The position numbers and the translations under genes are program-made. A DNA stretch of 29,045 nt from Phytophthora sp. 'mugwort' (taxonomy: Eukaryota > Oomycota > Peronosporomycetes > Peronosporales > Peronosporaceae): positions 1-29,045 of the forward strand of contig JAUCEF010000064.1 of NCBI GenBank assembly GCA_033558025.1, given 5' to 3'. Below, one piece after another: positions 17,963 to 27,877 of this stretch (positions are counted from its first letter, which is position 1; each line of letters opens with the position of its first letter). The notes beneath the pieces are model-generated. The model had not been told where the DNA came from and made no database searches. It saw nothing but the letters and a program-made list of their open reading frames with translations.

Positions 17963-19957
17963 ATGTTATTATTAACTTTAATTTTTTTACCTTTTTTAGG
18001 TTCAGTAGCTTCTGGATTATTTGGTTTTTATATTGGCCGTAAAGGTTCTGTATTTATAACCACATTAACAACTTTTTTAAGTTGTCTTTTTTCATTTATT
18101 ATTATATATAATTCAATTACAAATGAATATGAGTATATTATTTATATTTCAAATTGGATTAATAGTGGTTTATTTAATTGTAATTGGTGTTTTTTATTTG
18201 ATAGTTTAACTATGATAATGTTAATTGTTGTAACAAGTATTTCAACTTTAGTTCATTTATATTCTTCTAAATATATGGATCATGATCCACATTTATCTAG
18301 ATTTATGTCATATTTATCACTATTTACTTTTTTTATGATTATATTAGTTACAGGTGATAATTTTATGCAAATGTTTGTTGGATGGGAAGGTGTTGGTTTT
18401 TGTTCATATTTATTAATTAATTTTTGGTTTACACGTTTACAAGCGAATAAAGCAGCTATAAAAGCTATGTTAGTTAATCGAATTAGTGATTTAATCTTAT
18501 TATTAGGTGTATTAACTGTTTTTTATAATATTAGAACTATTGAATATTTTAGTACATTTGCAGCAATTTCTATTGTTAAAGATTTTAAATTTATTTTTTT
18601 TAATTATATTTTAAGTATTATTGATGTTGCGTGTATTTTAATTTTTATAGGTGCTATGGGTAAATCTGCTCAAATTTTTTTACATTTATGGTTACCCGAT
18701 GCTATGGAAGGACCTACGCCGGTTTCGGCATTAATCCATGCAGCGACTATGGTAACTGCTGGTGTTTATTTAATTGCACGTTGTTCACCAATGTTTGAAT
18801 ATTCAATGTTTTCTTTAAAAGTTATTACAATTATTGGAGCTTCTACAGCCTTTTTCTCAAGTACAATTGGTCTAGTACAAAATGATTTTAAAAAAATAGT
18901 TGCCTATTCTACTTGTAGTCAATTAGGTTATATGTTTTTTGCTTGTGGATTATCAAATTATCCTTTAGCTATTTTTCATTTATCAAATCATGCATATTTT
19001 AAAGCATTATTATTTTTATGTTCCGGTGCTGTAATTCATGCTATGGGTGATGAACAAGATATAAGAAAAATGGGTGGTTTAAGAAGAATTTTACCTTTTA
19101 CTTATATAATGTTTTTAATAGGTTCATTATCTTTAATGGGTTTTCCTTTTTTAACTGGTTTTTATTCTAAAGATTTAATATTAGAAGTTGCATTTTCAAG
19201 TTTTAGTGAAACAGGTCATTTTGCTTATTGGTTGGGTACTATTGGTGCATTTTTTACGGCATTCTATTCAACACGTTTATTATTTTTTGCTTTTTTAAGT
19301 GAAACTAATGCCTATAAAAATGTTATTAAAAATGCACATGATGTTCCATTAGAAATGGGTATTCCTTTAGGAGTTTTAGCATTTGGTAGTATTTTTATAG
19401 GTTATATTTCTAAAGATATGTTTGTTGGGTTAGGTTCAAATTTTTGGAATAACTCAATTTATATAAATCCATTTAATAATCAAATGATTGATGCTGAATT
19501 TTTACCAACATTTTTTAAATTATTACCTGTTATTTTAAGTTTTTGTGGCTTATTTTGTGCCTTTTATTTATATTTTTTTAAATTTAGATTTTTATATAAC
19601 TTAAAAATTTCAAAATATGGTCTTTATTTTTATAATTTTTTAAATAGAAAATGGTATTTTGATAAAATTTATTATGAATTTATTAATCAATATATATTAA
19701 AAGTTGGTTATAATGTAACATATAAAATGATTGATAAAGGTTTAATTGAAATGTGTGGTCCTTTTGGTTTAATAACCGTTTTTTCTTTCTTAAGTCAAAA
19801 AATAATTTTATTACAAACAGGTTATATTTATCACTATTCATTATTAATGTTAATTAGCATTATTTGTTTAATAAATATTATTTTTTTTTCTATTATTTAT
19901 TTTTTTAATATTATTACTATTTTATTATTTTTATTTATTTTTTTATTAATTAAATAA
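17963..19957 (+). CDS. nad5: NADH dehydrogenase subunit 5
   Basis: Nad5 (NuoL family) is the most distal proton-pumping subunit of complex I. The 664 residues include about 16 helices and the long lateral C-terminal helix. Motifs include MFVGWEGVGFCSYLLINFW, NRISDLILLLGV, GKSAQIFLHLWLPDAMEGPT, PVSALIHAATMVTAGVYLIAR, and KKIVAYSTCSQLGYMF. The start is ATG 17963, and nad6 follows after 60 bp. Confidence 0.97.
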   Translation: MLLLTLIFLPFLGSVASGLFGFYIGRKGSVFITTLTTFLSCLFSFIIIYNSITNEYEYIIYISNWINSGLFNCNWCFLFDSLTMIMLIVVTSISTLVHLYSSKYMDHDPHLSRFMSYLSLFTFFMIILVTGDNFMQMFVGWEGVGFCSYLLINFWFTRLQANKAAIKAMLVNRISDLILLLGVLTVFYNIRTIEYFSTFAAISIVKDFKFIFFNYILSIIDVACILIFIGAMGKSAQIFLHLWLPDAMEGPTPVSALIHAATMVTAGVYLIARCSPMFEYSMFSLKVITIIGASTAFFSSTIGLVQNDFKKIVAYSTCSQLGYMFFACGLSNYPLAIFHLSNHAYFKALLFLCSGAVIHAMGDEQDIRKMGGLRRILPFTYIMFLIGSLSLMGFPFLTGFYSKDLILEVAFSSFSETGHFAYWLGTIGAFFTAFYSTRLLFFAFLSETNAYKNVIKNAHDVPLEMGIPLGVLAFGSIFIGYISKDMFVGLGSNFWNNSIYINPFNNQMIDAEFLPTFFKLLPVILSFCGLFCAFYLYFFKFRFLYNLKISKYGLYFYNFLNRKWYFDKIYYEFINQYILKVGYNVTYKMIDKGLIEMCGPFGLITVFSFLSQKIILLQTGYIYHYSLLMLISIICLINIIFFSIIYFFNIITILLFLFIFLLIK

Positions 19958-20017
19958 AAATAATAAAATATGTATCTTTTAAGATATAATTATAAATTTA
20001 TATAATTTAAATACATT

Positions 20018-20728
20018 ATGGATTTCGAAACAATTTTCTTTTATACTTTTTCAACTATAGCTTTAACTTCAGCTATATTTGTAATATATTCTACAAATAC
20101 AATATATTCTGCATTTTTTTTAATATTAGTTTTTACTAATTCAACTGGATTATTATTAATTTCTGAAATTGAATTTTTATCAATAATGTTAATTATTATT
20201 TATGTAGGAGCTATTACTGTATTATTTTTATTTGTTATTATGATGCTAGATGTTAATGTTTTAATTGATAAAAATAAAATAAAAAATAATTTTGGTTATT
20301 TACCAATTATTTTTTTAATTAGTTTTATTTTTTTTTTAGAAACGTTTGTTATGTTTAGTAAAGTTTTTACATCATATTACCATTTAATAAATAATTCTTT
20401 TTTTACTCAAAAAGTAAATACTTTATTTTTTTTTCACGATAGTATGAAAGGTACTTTTGAAATATTTGTTGATGTCAAACCCTTTTTAAAAAATTTTATC
20501 TATCAATTAGATACTATTACAAATATTGAAACAATTGGACAAATTTTATATAGTTATTATGCTTTTTTTTTTTTAGTTGCAGGTATTATATTATTAATAG
20601 CTTTAATAGGAGCGGTTACTTTAACTAAAAAGGAAAAAAAAAAATTTTTAAAACAAAATATTTATAAACAACTTTCACGAGATGCATTAAAAGCTATTTT
20701 TAATGTATATTCAGATAAAACTGTTTAA
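20018..20728 (+). CDS. nad6: NADH dehydrogenase subunit 6
   Basis: Nad6 (NuoJ family) is a five-helix membrane subunit of complex I. The 236 residues are at the upper end for the family. The conserved helix 3 region is IMLIIIYVGAITVLFLFVIMMLDV with the pi-bulge glycine, and the last helix is AGIILLIALIGAVTLT, followed by a charged tail (KKEKKKFLKQ) typical of protist Nad6. It is the last protein gene of the plus-strand run; trnR(UCU) follows. Confidence 0.96.
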   Translation: MDFETIFFYTFSTIALTSAIFVIYSTNTIYSAFFLILVFTNSTGLLLISEIEFLSIMLIIIYVGAITVLFLFVIMMLDVNVLIDKNKIKNNFGYLPIIFLISFIFFLETFVMFSKVFTSYYHLINNSFFTQKVNTLFFFHDSMKGTFEIFVDVKPFLKNFIYQLDTITNIETIGQILYSYYAFFFLVAGIILLIALIGAVTLTKKEKKKFLKQNIYKQLSRDALKAIFNVYSDKTV

Positions 20729-20745
20729 TTCTTAATAAAACTAAA

Positions 20746-20818
20746 ACAATCTTAACTTAATTGGTAGAGTATTAGCCTTCTAAGCTTTAAAATCTTGGTT
20801 CAAATCCAAGAGATTGTA
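20746..20818 (+). tRNA. trnR: tRNA-Arg(UCU)
   Basis: Cloverleaf with acceptor ACAATCT/AGATTGT, anticodon loop CTTCTAA with TCT, and T-arm CTTGG/CCAAG with loop TTCAAAT. It ends the plus-strand run; nad5-nad6-trnR(UCU) is a linkage I associate with oomycete mtDNA (memory, not checked). Confidence 0.94.
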
Positions 20819-21198
20819 ATTAGTTTTATTTAAAAATTTCATTCTTAAAAAAAAATAATTCAATTATTTTTATAATATAAATAATAAAATTTAAATTTTT
20901 TAAGAAATAATAAATTAAAAAAATCAATTTTTTTCAATAAATATTCTAAAAAATATAAGAAGAATGCGTTCACTTACAAATTTAATATAAATACAGAATA
21001 TTATTATTGCTAATTCTATAACTTTTAATCAAGATGGTTTAACATAAGTTATTGATGACATAAATATTTAAATAGATTAATTTTTATTAAATACTCAATA
21101 ACTAAAATTAAATTAATATCAACATAGTTATAATTTAAAATCACATAATTAGTTTTTAATTGGTAAAAATTTACATAATGTATATATTGTATATCTAG
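20819..21198. other. Convergent intergenic region, no gene seen
   Basis: Between trnR(UCU) on the plus strand and orf137 on the minus strand. I looked for tRNA T-loops, rRNA blocks and ORFs on both strands and found only ORFs under about 20 codons. The middle (about 20960-21060) is less purely A/T than the flanks and could hold a relic or small RNA, but nothing is recognisable. Confidence 0.6.
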
Positions 21199-21230
21199 AA
21201 ACCTATTTAACAAATTAAATAGGTTTTTTT
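21199..21230 (+). terminator. Intrinsic-terminator-like hairpin between convergent runs
   Basis: AAACCTATTTAA (21199-21210) pairs perfectly with 21215-21226 over the tetraloop CAAA, and a T run follows to 21230. It has the form of a bacterial intrinsic terminator for the plus strand. It lies exactly where the plus run (ending trnR) meets the minus run (ending orf137, whose stop is at 21229-21231). Mitochondrial phage-type RNA polymerases do not generally need such signals, so it may instead be a 3' processing or stability element. Confidence 0.6.
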
Positions 21231-21642
21231 AGCCATCTTCTTTAAAAATAGAAATTAAAATTTTAATTAAATGAGTCATCATTTTTTCAAATTCTTGTGG
21301 ATTATCTTTTAATAAATGTCTTGGATGAATAGTTAGTTTTAATAATTCTAATAAATTTAATCCAGCCGCCCTTTTTTCAGGTTCACGTAACATTTTTAAA
21401 ACAACTTGTTTTATTTGATTGAAAGTTTCATCATCGACGATATTCCTTAAATCCTGTAATGCAGAAACTATTGGAAAATCGCTATTGAAATAAATTAAAA
21501 AAATAGTTAAACCTAAAATAAAAAAGGCACCTATTATAAATATTATATATTTTATATAATTTGATGTTTGTTCTTGTGATTCGTGTTTTTCAATATTATT
21601 GTTGTCATTGTTTAAGTCTATTAAAATATTTTCGATATCCAT
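21229..21642 (-). CDS. Unassigned single-helix membrane protein, orf137
   Basis: I do not recognise this 137-residue protein. It has an acidic, Asn-rich N-terminus (1-29), one hydrophobic segment at about 29-52 (YIKYIIFIIGAFFILGLTIF), then a soluble helix-rich C-terminal part. That part includes QDLRNIVDDETFNQIKQVVL and LREPEKRAAGLNLLELLKLT. Codon use is less A/T-driven than neighbours (GCC, CGC, TGG-free), which suggests real selection or a foreign origin. It starts with ATG at 21642 and is the last gene of the minus run after cox1. Its stop overlaps a terminator-like hairpin. It could be a divergent standard gene. Confidence 0.65.
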   Translation of the reverse strand: MDIENILIDLNNDNNNIEKHESQEQTSNYIKYIIFIIGAFFILGLTIFLIYFNSDFPIVSALQDLRNIVDDETFNQIKQVVLKMLREPEKRAAGLNLLELLKLTIHPRHLLKDNPQEFEKMMTHLIKILISIFKEDG

Positions 21643-21795
21643 AATTATAATTTAAATTATTTTATTAATAATTAATTTGTTATTAATTAAATTTTTATTT
21701 GATTTAATTTTTGAGATTTAATATTTTTTTTTATTTAAATTTTACTAATATTTTTTTCTCTTAAATAATATAAAAATTTTAAATTTTTATAAAAC

Positions 21796-21808
21796 ACCGT
21801 AAAACGGT
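21796..21808 (-). repeat. Small G+C-containing hairpin after cox1
   Basis: ACCGT (21796-21800) pairs with ACGGT (21804-21808) over AAA, in an otherwise nearly pure A/T 242-bp spacer between cox1 and orf137. It may be a cox1 3' processing point. Nothing else is recognisable in the spacer. Confidence 0.4.
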
Positions 21809-21884
21809 ATTAATTAAATTAAAAATTTTTAATATAATTATTAATAAAGATTAATTTAATTATTAATAATTATAAAAATTTTTT

Positions 21885-23363
<1,479 letters not shown>

Positions 23364-23473
23364 TTATTTATATTTTTAAATTTTATTTTAAATGCAAAAT
23401 TATATATTTTATTTTTAAATCAAAAAAAGCGTTGGTTTTTTTAATTTTTTATTATCAAAAAAATAAATTATTT

Positions 23474-23572
23474 TTATTTATTGAAAAATTGTTTGATTTT
23501 ATTAATTAATTTTTTAATATCAGTAAATAGTAATAATATTAAAAAAATTATACCAATGATTTTAAATACCAT
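23474..23572 (-). CDS. tatA: Tiny TatA-like membrane protein (candidate)
   Basis: This 32-codon ORF starts with ATG 23572 and ends in TAA, between cox2 and cox1. The product is one hydrophobic helix (residues 4-16, KIIGIIFLILLLF) followed by an amphipathic Lys-rich helix (DIKKLINKIKQFF). This is the TatA pattern: a membrane helix ending LLLF, a short hinge, then KKL and an amphipathic helix. TatA with TatC forms the twin-arginine translocase, and some protist mtDNAs, including diatoms as I recall, encode both. The protein is shorter than usual and lacks the common Gly-Pro hinge (Thr-Asp here). tatC is not in this window. It could be a chance ORF. Confidence 0.4.
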   Translation of the reverse strand: MVFKIIGIIFLILLLFTDIKKLINKIKQFFNK

Positions 23573-23585
23573 AAAAATTTTTTAA

Positions 23586-24362
23586 TTATATATTAAAATC
23601 AAAATTGATTTTATTTTTTAACCAAATTAAATAATCTTCTAATGAAACAGCTTCTACAACAATAGGCATAAATCCATGATTTACTCCACAAATTTCACTA
23701 CATTGTCCATAAAAAACACCTTCACGTTTAATAAACATTGATGTTTGATTTAAACGACCAGGACAAGCATCTAATTTTATACCTAATGAAGGTATTGCCC
23801 ATGAATGTAAAACATCTGAAGCAGTAATTAATACTCGAATATGACTATTAGTTGGAACAACCACACGATTATCAACTTCTAAAATTCTAAATTGACCTAT
23901 TGCTAAATCATCTTCTTGAATCATATAACTATCAAAAATTAAAGGTTCATCAGAAAATTCTAAATTATCTGAATATTCATAACTCCAATACCATTGACTA
24001 CCAATTACTTTTAAAGTAATAATAGGATCAATTACTTCATCCATTGAATATAATAAAGCAAAAGATGGAATAGCTACCGTTAATAAAATTAAGGCTGGAA
24101 TAGAAGTCCAAATAATTTCAATAGTAGCACCATGTACAATTGTTGCTGGAATTTTATTTTTTTTTTCATCAAAAAGAGTAATAACTCTAAATAACATCCA
24201 ACAAACAAATACAGTAATCATAATTAAAAAAAACATTAAATCATGATGAAAATTAATAATACCTTCCATAACAGGTGTTGCTGGATCTTGAAAACCTAAT
24301 TGCCAAGGTTCAGCCATATCTAAAAAAGTGAATTGATTATTTATATAATTTATTATTGTCAT
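23586..24362 (-). CDS. cox2: Cytochrome c oxidase subunit 2
   Basis: Cox2 carries the CuA centre that accepts electrons from cytochrome c. The 258 residues comprise a short N-terminus ([20 protein letters not shown]), two helices, and the intermembrane-space cupredoxin domain. [14 protein letters not shown] is the electron-entry region; the CuA ligands are in [20 protein letters not shown] and [16 protein letters not shown]. The start is ATG 24362, and a 592-bp spacer separates it from trnW upstream. Confidence 0.98.
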   Translation of the reverse strand: MTIINYINNQFTFLDMAEPWQLGFQDPATPVMEGIINFHHDLMFFLIMITVFVCWMLFRVITLFDEKKNKIPATIVHGATIEIIWTSIPALILLTVAIPSFALLYSMDEVIDPIITLKVIGSQWYWSYEYSDNLEFSDEPLIFDSYMIQEDDLAIGQFRILEVDNRVVVPTNSHIRVLITASDVLHSWAIPSLGIKLDACPGRLNQTSMFIKREGVFYGQCSEICGVNHGFMPIVVEAVSLEDYLIWLKNKINFDFNI

Positions 24363-24954
24363 AATATACTTGAAATTTATTATTTTATTTAATTTTTAAT
24401 ATATACAAAATTAAGAGTTTTTGAATATTAATATTCAAGAAAAAATATAAATTTTATTATTTATATTGTAAAAATAATTGAATTATTTTTTTTTTTTCTT
24501 AAAGAATATAAAATTTTTTAAAAATTAAAATAATTTATATTAAATAATCATATTATTTTTAAAATGTTTTTATATACAATAATAAATATTAATGTAGAAT
24601 ATAATAAAAATGAAATAATAATTATTTAAAGAGTATTCATTTAACGATTAATCAATAATATTAACTAATAAATTAAAATTATTTAATATTGAGAATGTTT
24701 TCTTAATATAAACATTAATTAATCTGTTTATGAATATTTTTTTAGGAATAATGGAGTAATTTTAAAATTGAATATTTATAATAATATTTTTATTTTAAAC
24801 ATATAAAACTATATTTATTATAAAATATTATAAATCTAAATTTAAATTCCCTTTGATTAAAAAGTATTTTAAATAAAATTTTATTTTTATAACTTGAATT
24901 TAATTAATTTCAGATATTATAAAATTTTTTTGATTTATAATATTTTATAATAAA
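24363..24954. other. 592-bp A/T-rich spacer, cox2 to trnW
   Basis: This is the longest gene-free stretch of the window. It holds an 18-bp perfect palindrome (24421-24438, TTGAATATT then its complement) and many short A/T inverted repeats. I found no tRNA signature and no ORF above about 20 codons. It may hold a promoter or replication origin for the cox2-cox1 segment, but the sequence does not show this directly. Confidence 0.5.
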
Positions 24955-25027
24955 CAGGAAAAATGGGACTTGAACCCATAACAATAATTTTGGAGACTAT
25001 GATTTTACCAATTAAACTATTTTCCTA
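24955..25027 (-). tRNA. trnW: tRNA-Trp(CCA)
   Basis: Minus-strand cloverleaf with acceptor AGGAAAA/TTTTCCT, anticodon loop CTCCAAA with CCA, T-loop TTCAAGT and discriminator G. Anticodon CCA reads only TGG, supporting TGA as a stop here. It lies just 3' of rns. Confidence 0.95.
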
Positions 25028-25055
25028 AGACTTTTAATTTTAATTTAAGAATGCT

Positions 25056-25672
25056 TAAAGATCTCTTCCAGACACAGGTTCCCCTACGACTACCTTGTTA
25101 CGACTTCATCAAAGTTACTAACCACTTTTTAGGAATTATAATTTATTTTATAAAAATTTTAAATTATTTTATTTAAATAATTATTAAATTTTATAAAAGA
25201 ATTAAAAATTATTTTAAAAACAATCAACTTCCCTGATGTGACGGGCGGTGTGTACAAAGTCCAGTAACATATTCACCGCAGCATGCTGTTCTGCGATTAC
25301 TAGCGATTCCAACTTCATAAGGGCGAGTTTCAGCCCTTAATTCGAACTAAGATAATTTTTGAAGATTTGCTCCAACTTATATCATTATTGCTTCTCATTG
25401 TAATTATCATTGTAGCACGTGTGTAGCCCAACTCATAAGGGCCATGAAGACTTGACGTCATCCCCACCTTCCATTAACCTATCATTAATTTTTTCATTAG
25501 AGTACTTTTATCTATTTATAATAAATTAGTAACTAATCATAGGGGTTGCGCTCGTTAAAGGATTTAACCAAACATTTCACAACACGAGCTGACGACAGCC
25601 ATGCAACACCTGTTTTTTATATAAAAATTTTAAATAAAAATTAGCAAGAGTTGGTAAGGTTCTGCGCGTATT

Positions 25673-25704
<32 letters not shown>

Positions 25705-26565
25705 TAGACTCCCGTCAATTCCTTTGAATTTCAATCTTGCGATTATACTTTTCAGGCGGAGTGCTTAACGCGTTAGCTGTTATATCTAAAAATTCTAAAT
25801 ATTAGCACTCATCGTTTACAGCATGGACTACCGGGGTCTCTAATCCCGTTCGCTACCCAAGCTTTCGTTTCTCAGTGTCAGTATATACCCAGATAATTGC
25901 CTTCGCCATAGGTCTTCCTTCTATTATCAACGTATTTTATCACTCCAATAGAAATTCCATTATCCTCTATTTATACTCCAGTTTATCAGTTTTGAAAAAA
26001 TGTATAAAGTTGAGCTTTAATTTGTTTCTTTCAACTTAAAAAACTACCTACAAACCCTTTACGCCTAATCATCCCGAATAATGCTCGCTCCTCCCGTATT
26101 ACCGCGGCTGCTGGCACGGGTATTAGCCGGAACTTCTTTTTTAAGTACTGTCATTTTCCTCCTTAATGAAAGAGCTTTACAACCTAATTAGCCGTCATCA
26201 CCCACTCGGTATTGCTGGATCAAGCTTCCGCTCATTGTCCAAAATTCCCCACTGCTGCCTTTAAAAAAGTTTGGGCCGTGTCTCAGTCCCAATGTGGCTG
26301 ATCATTCTTTCAAACCAGCTAAAGATAATAGGCTTGGTTGTCTATTAAACTACCAACTACCATAATCTTGCGCAAACTCATCTTTTAACGTTAAAAACTT
26401 TAATTAATTTATTCAGTATTTTTATAAAAATAATTATTCTGAATTAAAAGGTAGATAATTCACGTGTTACTCACCCGTTCGCTATGTTTTAAAAACATTC
26501 AACTTGCATGTGTTAAGCATACCGATAGCATTTATTCTGAGCCAGGATCAAACTCTATTTAAGTT
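25056..26565 (-). rRNA. rns: Small-subunit ribosomal RNA
   Basis: The minus strand begins with AGAGTTTGATCCTGGCTCAG near 26560 and ends with GTCGTAACAAGGTAG and GGGGAACCTGTGTCTGGA near 25070, the two ends of bacterial-type SSU rRNA. In between are the 530 loop (GTGCCAGCAGCCGCGGTAAT, complement at about 26100), the 785-805 region near 25830, the 900-920 region near 25680, and the decoding region GTACACACCGCCCGTC near 25245. Length is about 1.5 kb, with A/T-rich insertions in variable helices such as helix 44 (about 25140-25210). Exact ends are approximate. It is flanked by trnY and trnW on the same strand. Confidence 0.96.
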
Positions 26566-26927
26566 TTATATTAATTATTTAATATTAATTTTTAAAATAA
26601 CAAATATTTAAAAATTTAATATTATAACATTCTTATATTAATTTTTGTCTTATATTGTCTTATATTGTCTTATATTGTCTTATATTGTCTTATATTGTCT
26701 TAAAGGATTAAAATTTTTTAATTTTTAAAAATTCAATTAGTTATTAATAAAAATTTCTTTGTATCACGAAAAAAAAATATTATTTTTTGAAAAGGATCCC
26801 CCCCTAAATATGTTTTTGAATTTTTTGTTGAAAAGATAAATATCTTTTTAACTTAACTATTTAAAGATATTTTATCTTTTTATCCTTTTTTTAATTTGTT
26901 TATCCTTTTTTTTTTTTAGATCTTTAT
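26566..26927. promoter_or_regulatory. rns-trnY spacer with tandem repeats and hairpins
   Basis: This 362-bp spacer upstream of rns has no ORF or tRNA. It contains five exact 10-bp tandem repeats (26651-26700), a G+C island GGATCCCCCCC near 26805, and two short hairpins near 26833-26880 built from AAAGATA/TATCTTT. Two copies of TTATCCTTTTTTT follow. Its position 5' of rns makes it a good candidate for a promoter or replication control region, by analogy only. Confidence 0.4.
26647..26702. repeat. 10-bp tandem repeat, five exact copies plus partials
   Basis: The unit TATATTGTCT is repeated exactly five times from 26651 to 26700, preceded by TTGTCT and followed by TA. Such microsatellites often vary in copy number between strains. 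Confidence 0.95.
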
Positions 26928-27011
26928 TGGAGAAAGTAGGATTTGAACCTACGTAGAAAATATTTCAACAAATTTACAGTCTGCCGCTTTTAACCACTCA
27001 GCCATTTCTCC
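26928..27011 (-). tRNA. trnY: tRNA-Tyr(GUA)
   Basis: Minus-strand cloverleaf with acceptor GGAGAAA/TTTCTCC, anticodon stem GCAGA/TTTGT, loop CTGTAAA with GTA, a long class II variable arm, and T-loop TTCAAAT. Confidence 0.94.
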
Positions 27012-27028
27012 TAAAGATATTTTAAATA

Positions 27029-27100
27029 TGTGATTAATGGGATTTGAACCCATAATATTTACTTGGAAGATAAAGGATTTACCAATTAATCTATAATCAC
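27029..27100 (-). tRNA. trnG: tRNA-Gly(UCC)
   Basis: Minus-strand cloverleaf with acceptor GTGATTA/TAATCAC, anticodon stem TTTAT/GTAAA, loop CTTCCAA with TCC, and T-loop TTCAAAT. Confidence 0.94.
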
Positions 27101-27161
27101 GTATATTTTTATTGTTTAAAAAATGTTTATTATTGTTTTAAAAAAGAAAAAGTGGAATAAA

Positions 27162-27692
27162 TTAATCCACTATTTCATAAGTATCAGGATCTAATCGATC
27201 GATATCATCTATACGTTCACCTGTTTCAACATCTAAATAATGAAAATATCTATATAGATTCAGAGGATTTCCAGATCTTGTAATTTTTCTTTTTGGTGGT
27301 TTTGGTAAAGAGTCACTATCTGAATCAAAATTTAAATCAGTTGAAAAATTACTAGGAAAATCGCTTGGGAAATTGTCGCTATCAAAAAAAAAAGCATCTA
27401 GAAATAAATAAAACAAAAAAGATAAAAAAAAAAAAACGAAAATAGTTGGCATATTATCGTCAATTCTTTTTAAAATACTTTTAGGTTTTTCTTCTTTTTT
27501 TAAAGCAGCTTCCTCAGCCTCAGTCTCTAAATCTATAAAATCTTCTAATAAAGTTATTTCAAGAGGTAAAAGAATTAAAATAAATTTAAAAATATTTTGA
27601 AAAAATTTAGGATGTATTTTTAATATATCTTGTATAATTTTATATAGATTATAAGCAAAAAATATCCTTTTAATAATGTTAAAAAAAATCAT
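27162..27692 (-). CDS. Unassigned two-helix membrane protein, orf176
   Basis: I do not recognise this protein. From ATG 27692 it has 176 residues: a hydrophobic/basic N-terminus with a helix at about 28-48, a charged linker (DFIDLETEAEEAALKKEEKP, 51-70), a strong membrane helix (84-103), and a Ser/Asp/Pro-rich stretch (104-134). The C-terminal domain is LNLYRYFHYLDVETGERIDD to the end and is very acidic. A TTG at 27722 could add ten residues. Codon use is richer in G/C than the neighbouring ribosomal genes. It lies between trnG(GCC) and trnG(UCC), where rps14 or similar follows trnG in relatives as I recall, but it does not look like S14. Confidence 0.65.
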   Translation of the reverse strand: MIFFNIIKRIFFAYNLYKIIQDILKIHPKFFQNIFKFILILLPLEITLLEDFIDLETEAEEAALKKEEKPKSILKRIDDNMPTIFVFFFLSFLFYLFLDAFFFDSDNFPSDFPSNFSTDLNFDSDSDSLPKPPKRKITRSGNPLNLYRYFHYLDVETGERIDDIDRLDPDTYEIVD

Positions 27693-27792
27693 AATTTTTA
27701 TAAAGAAGTAAATAAATGTCAATACTAATATTATTCCCTAATTAAAAAATGGAAATACCAAATACTGCCTTTGGGTACATTTATTTGAATTA

Positions 27793-27864
27793 AGCAAAAA
27801 AAGGGATTTGAACCCTCAACATTAACCTTGGCAAGGTTATACTCTACCATTGAGCTATTTTTGC
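27793..27864 (-). tRNA. trnG: tRNA-Gly(GCC)
   Basis: Minus-strand cloverleaf with acceptor GCAAAAA/TTTTTGC, anticodon stem TAACC/GGTTA, loop TTGCCAA with GCC, and T-loop TTCAAAT. It follows rpl5, a linkage seen in stramenopile mtDNA. Confidence 0.94.
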
Positions 27865-27877
27865 TAATAAATTATTT

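Noticed and set aside
20819..21198. 5S rRNA or extra tRNA in the convergent spacer
   Set aside because: No conserved 5S blocks and no T-loop or cloverleaf could be found on either strand.
24363..24954. Hidden atp8 or other small gene upstream of cox2
   Set aside because: All ORFs on both strands are under about 20 codons and none shows an Atp8-like start.
26647..26702. CRISPR array
   Set aside because: The 10-bp units are directly adjacent with no spacers; it is a simple tandem repeat in mtDNA.
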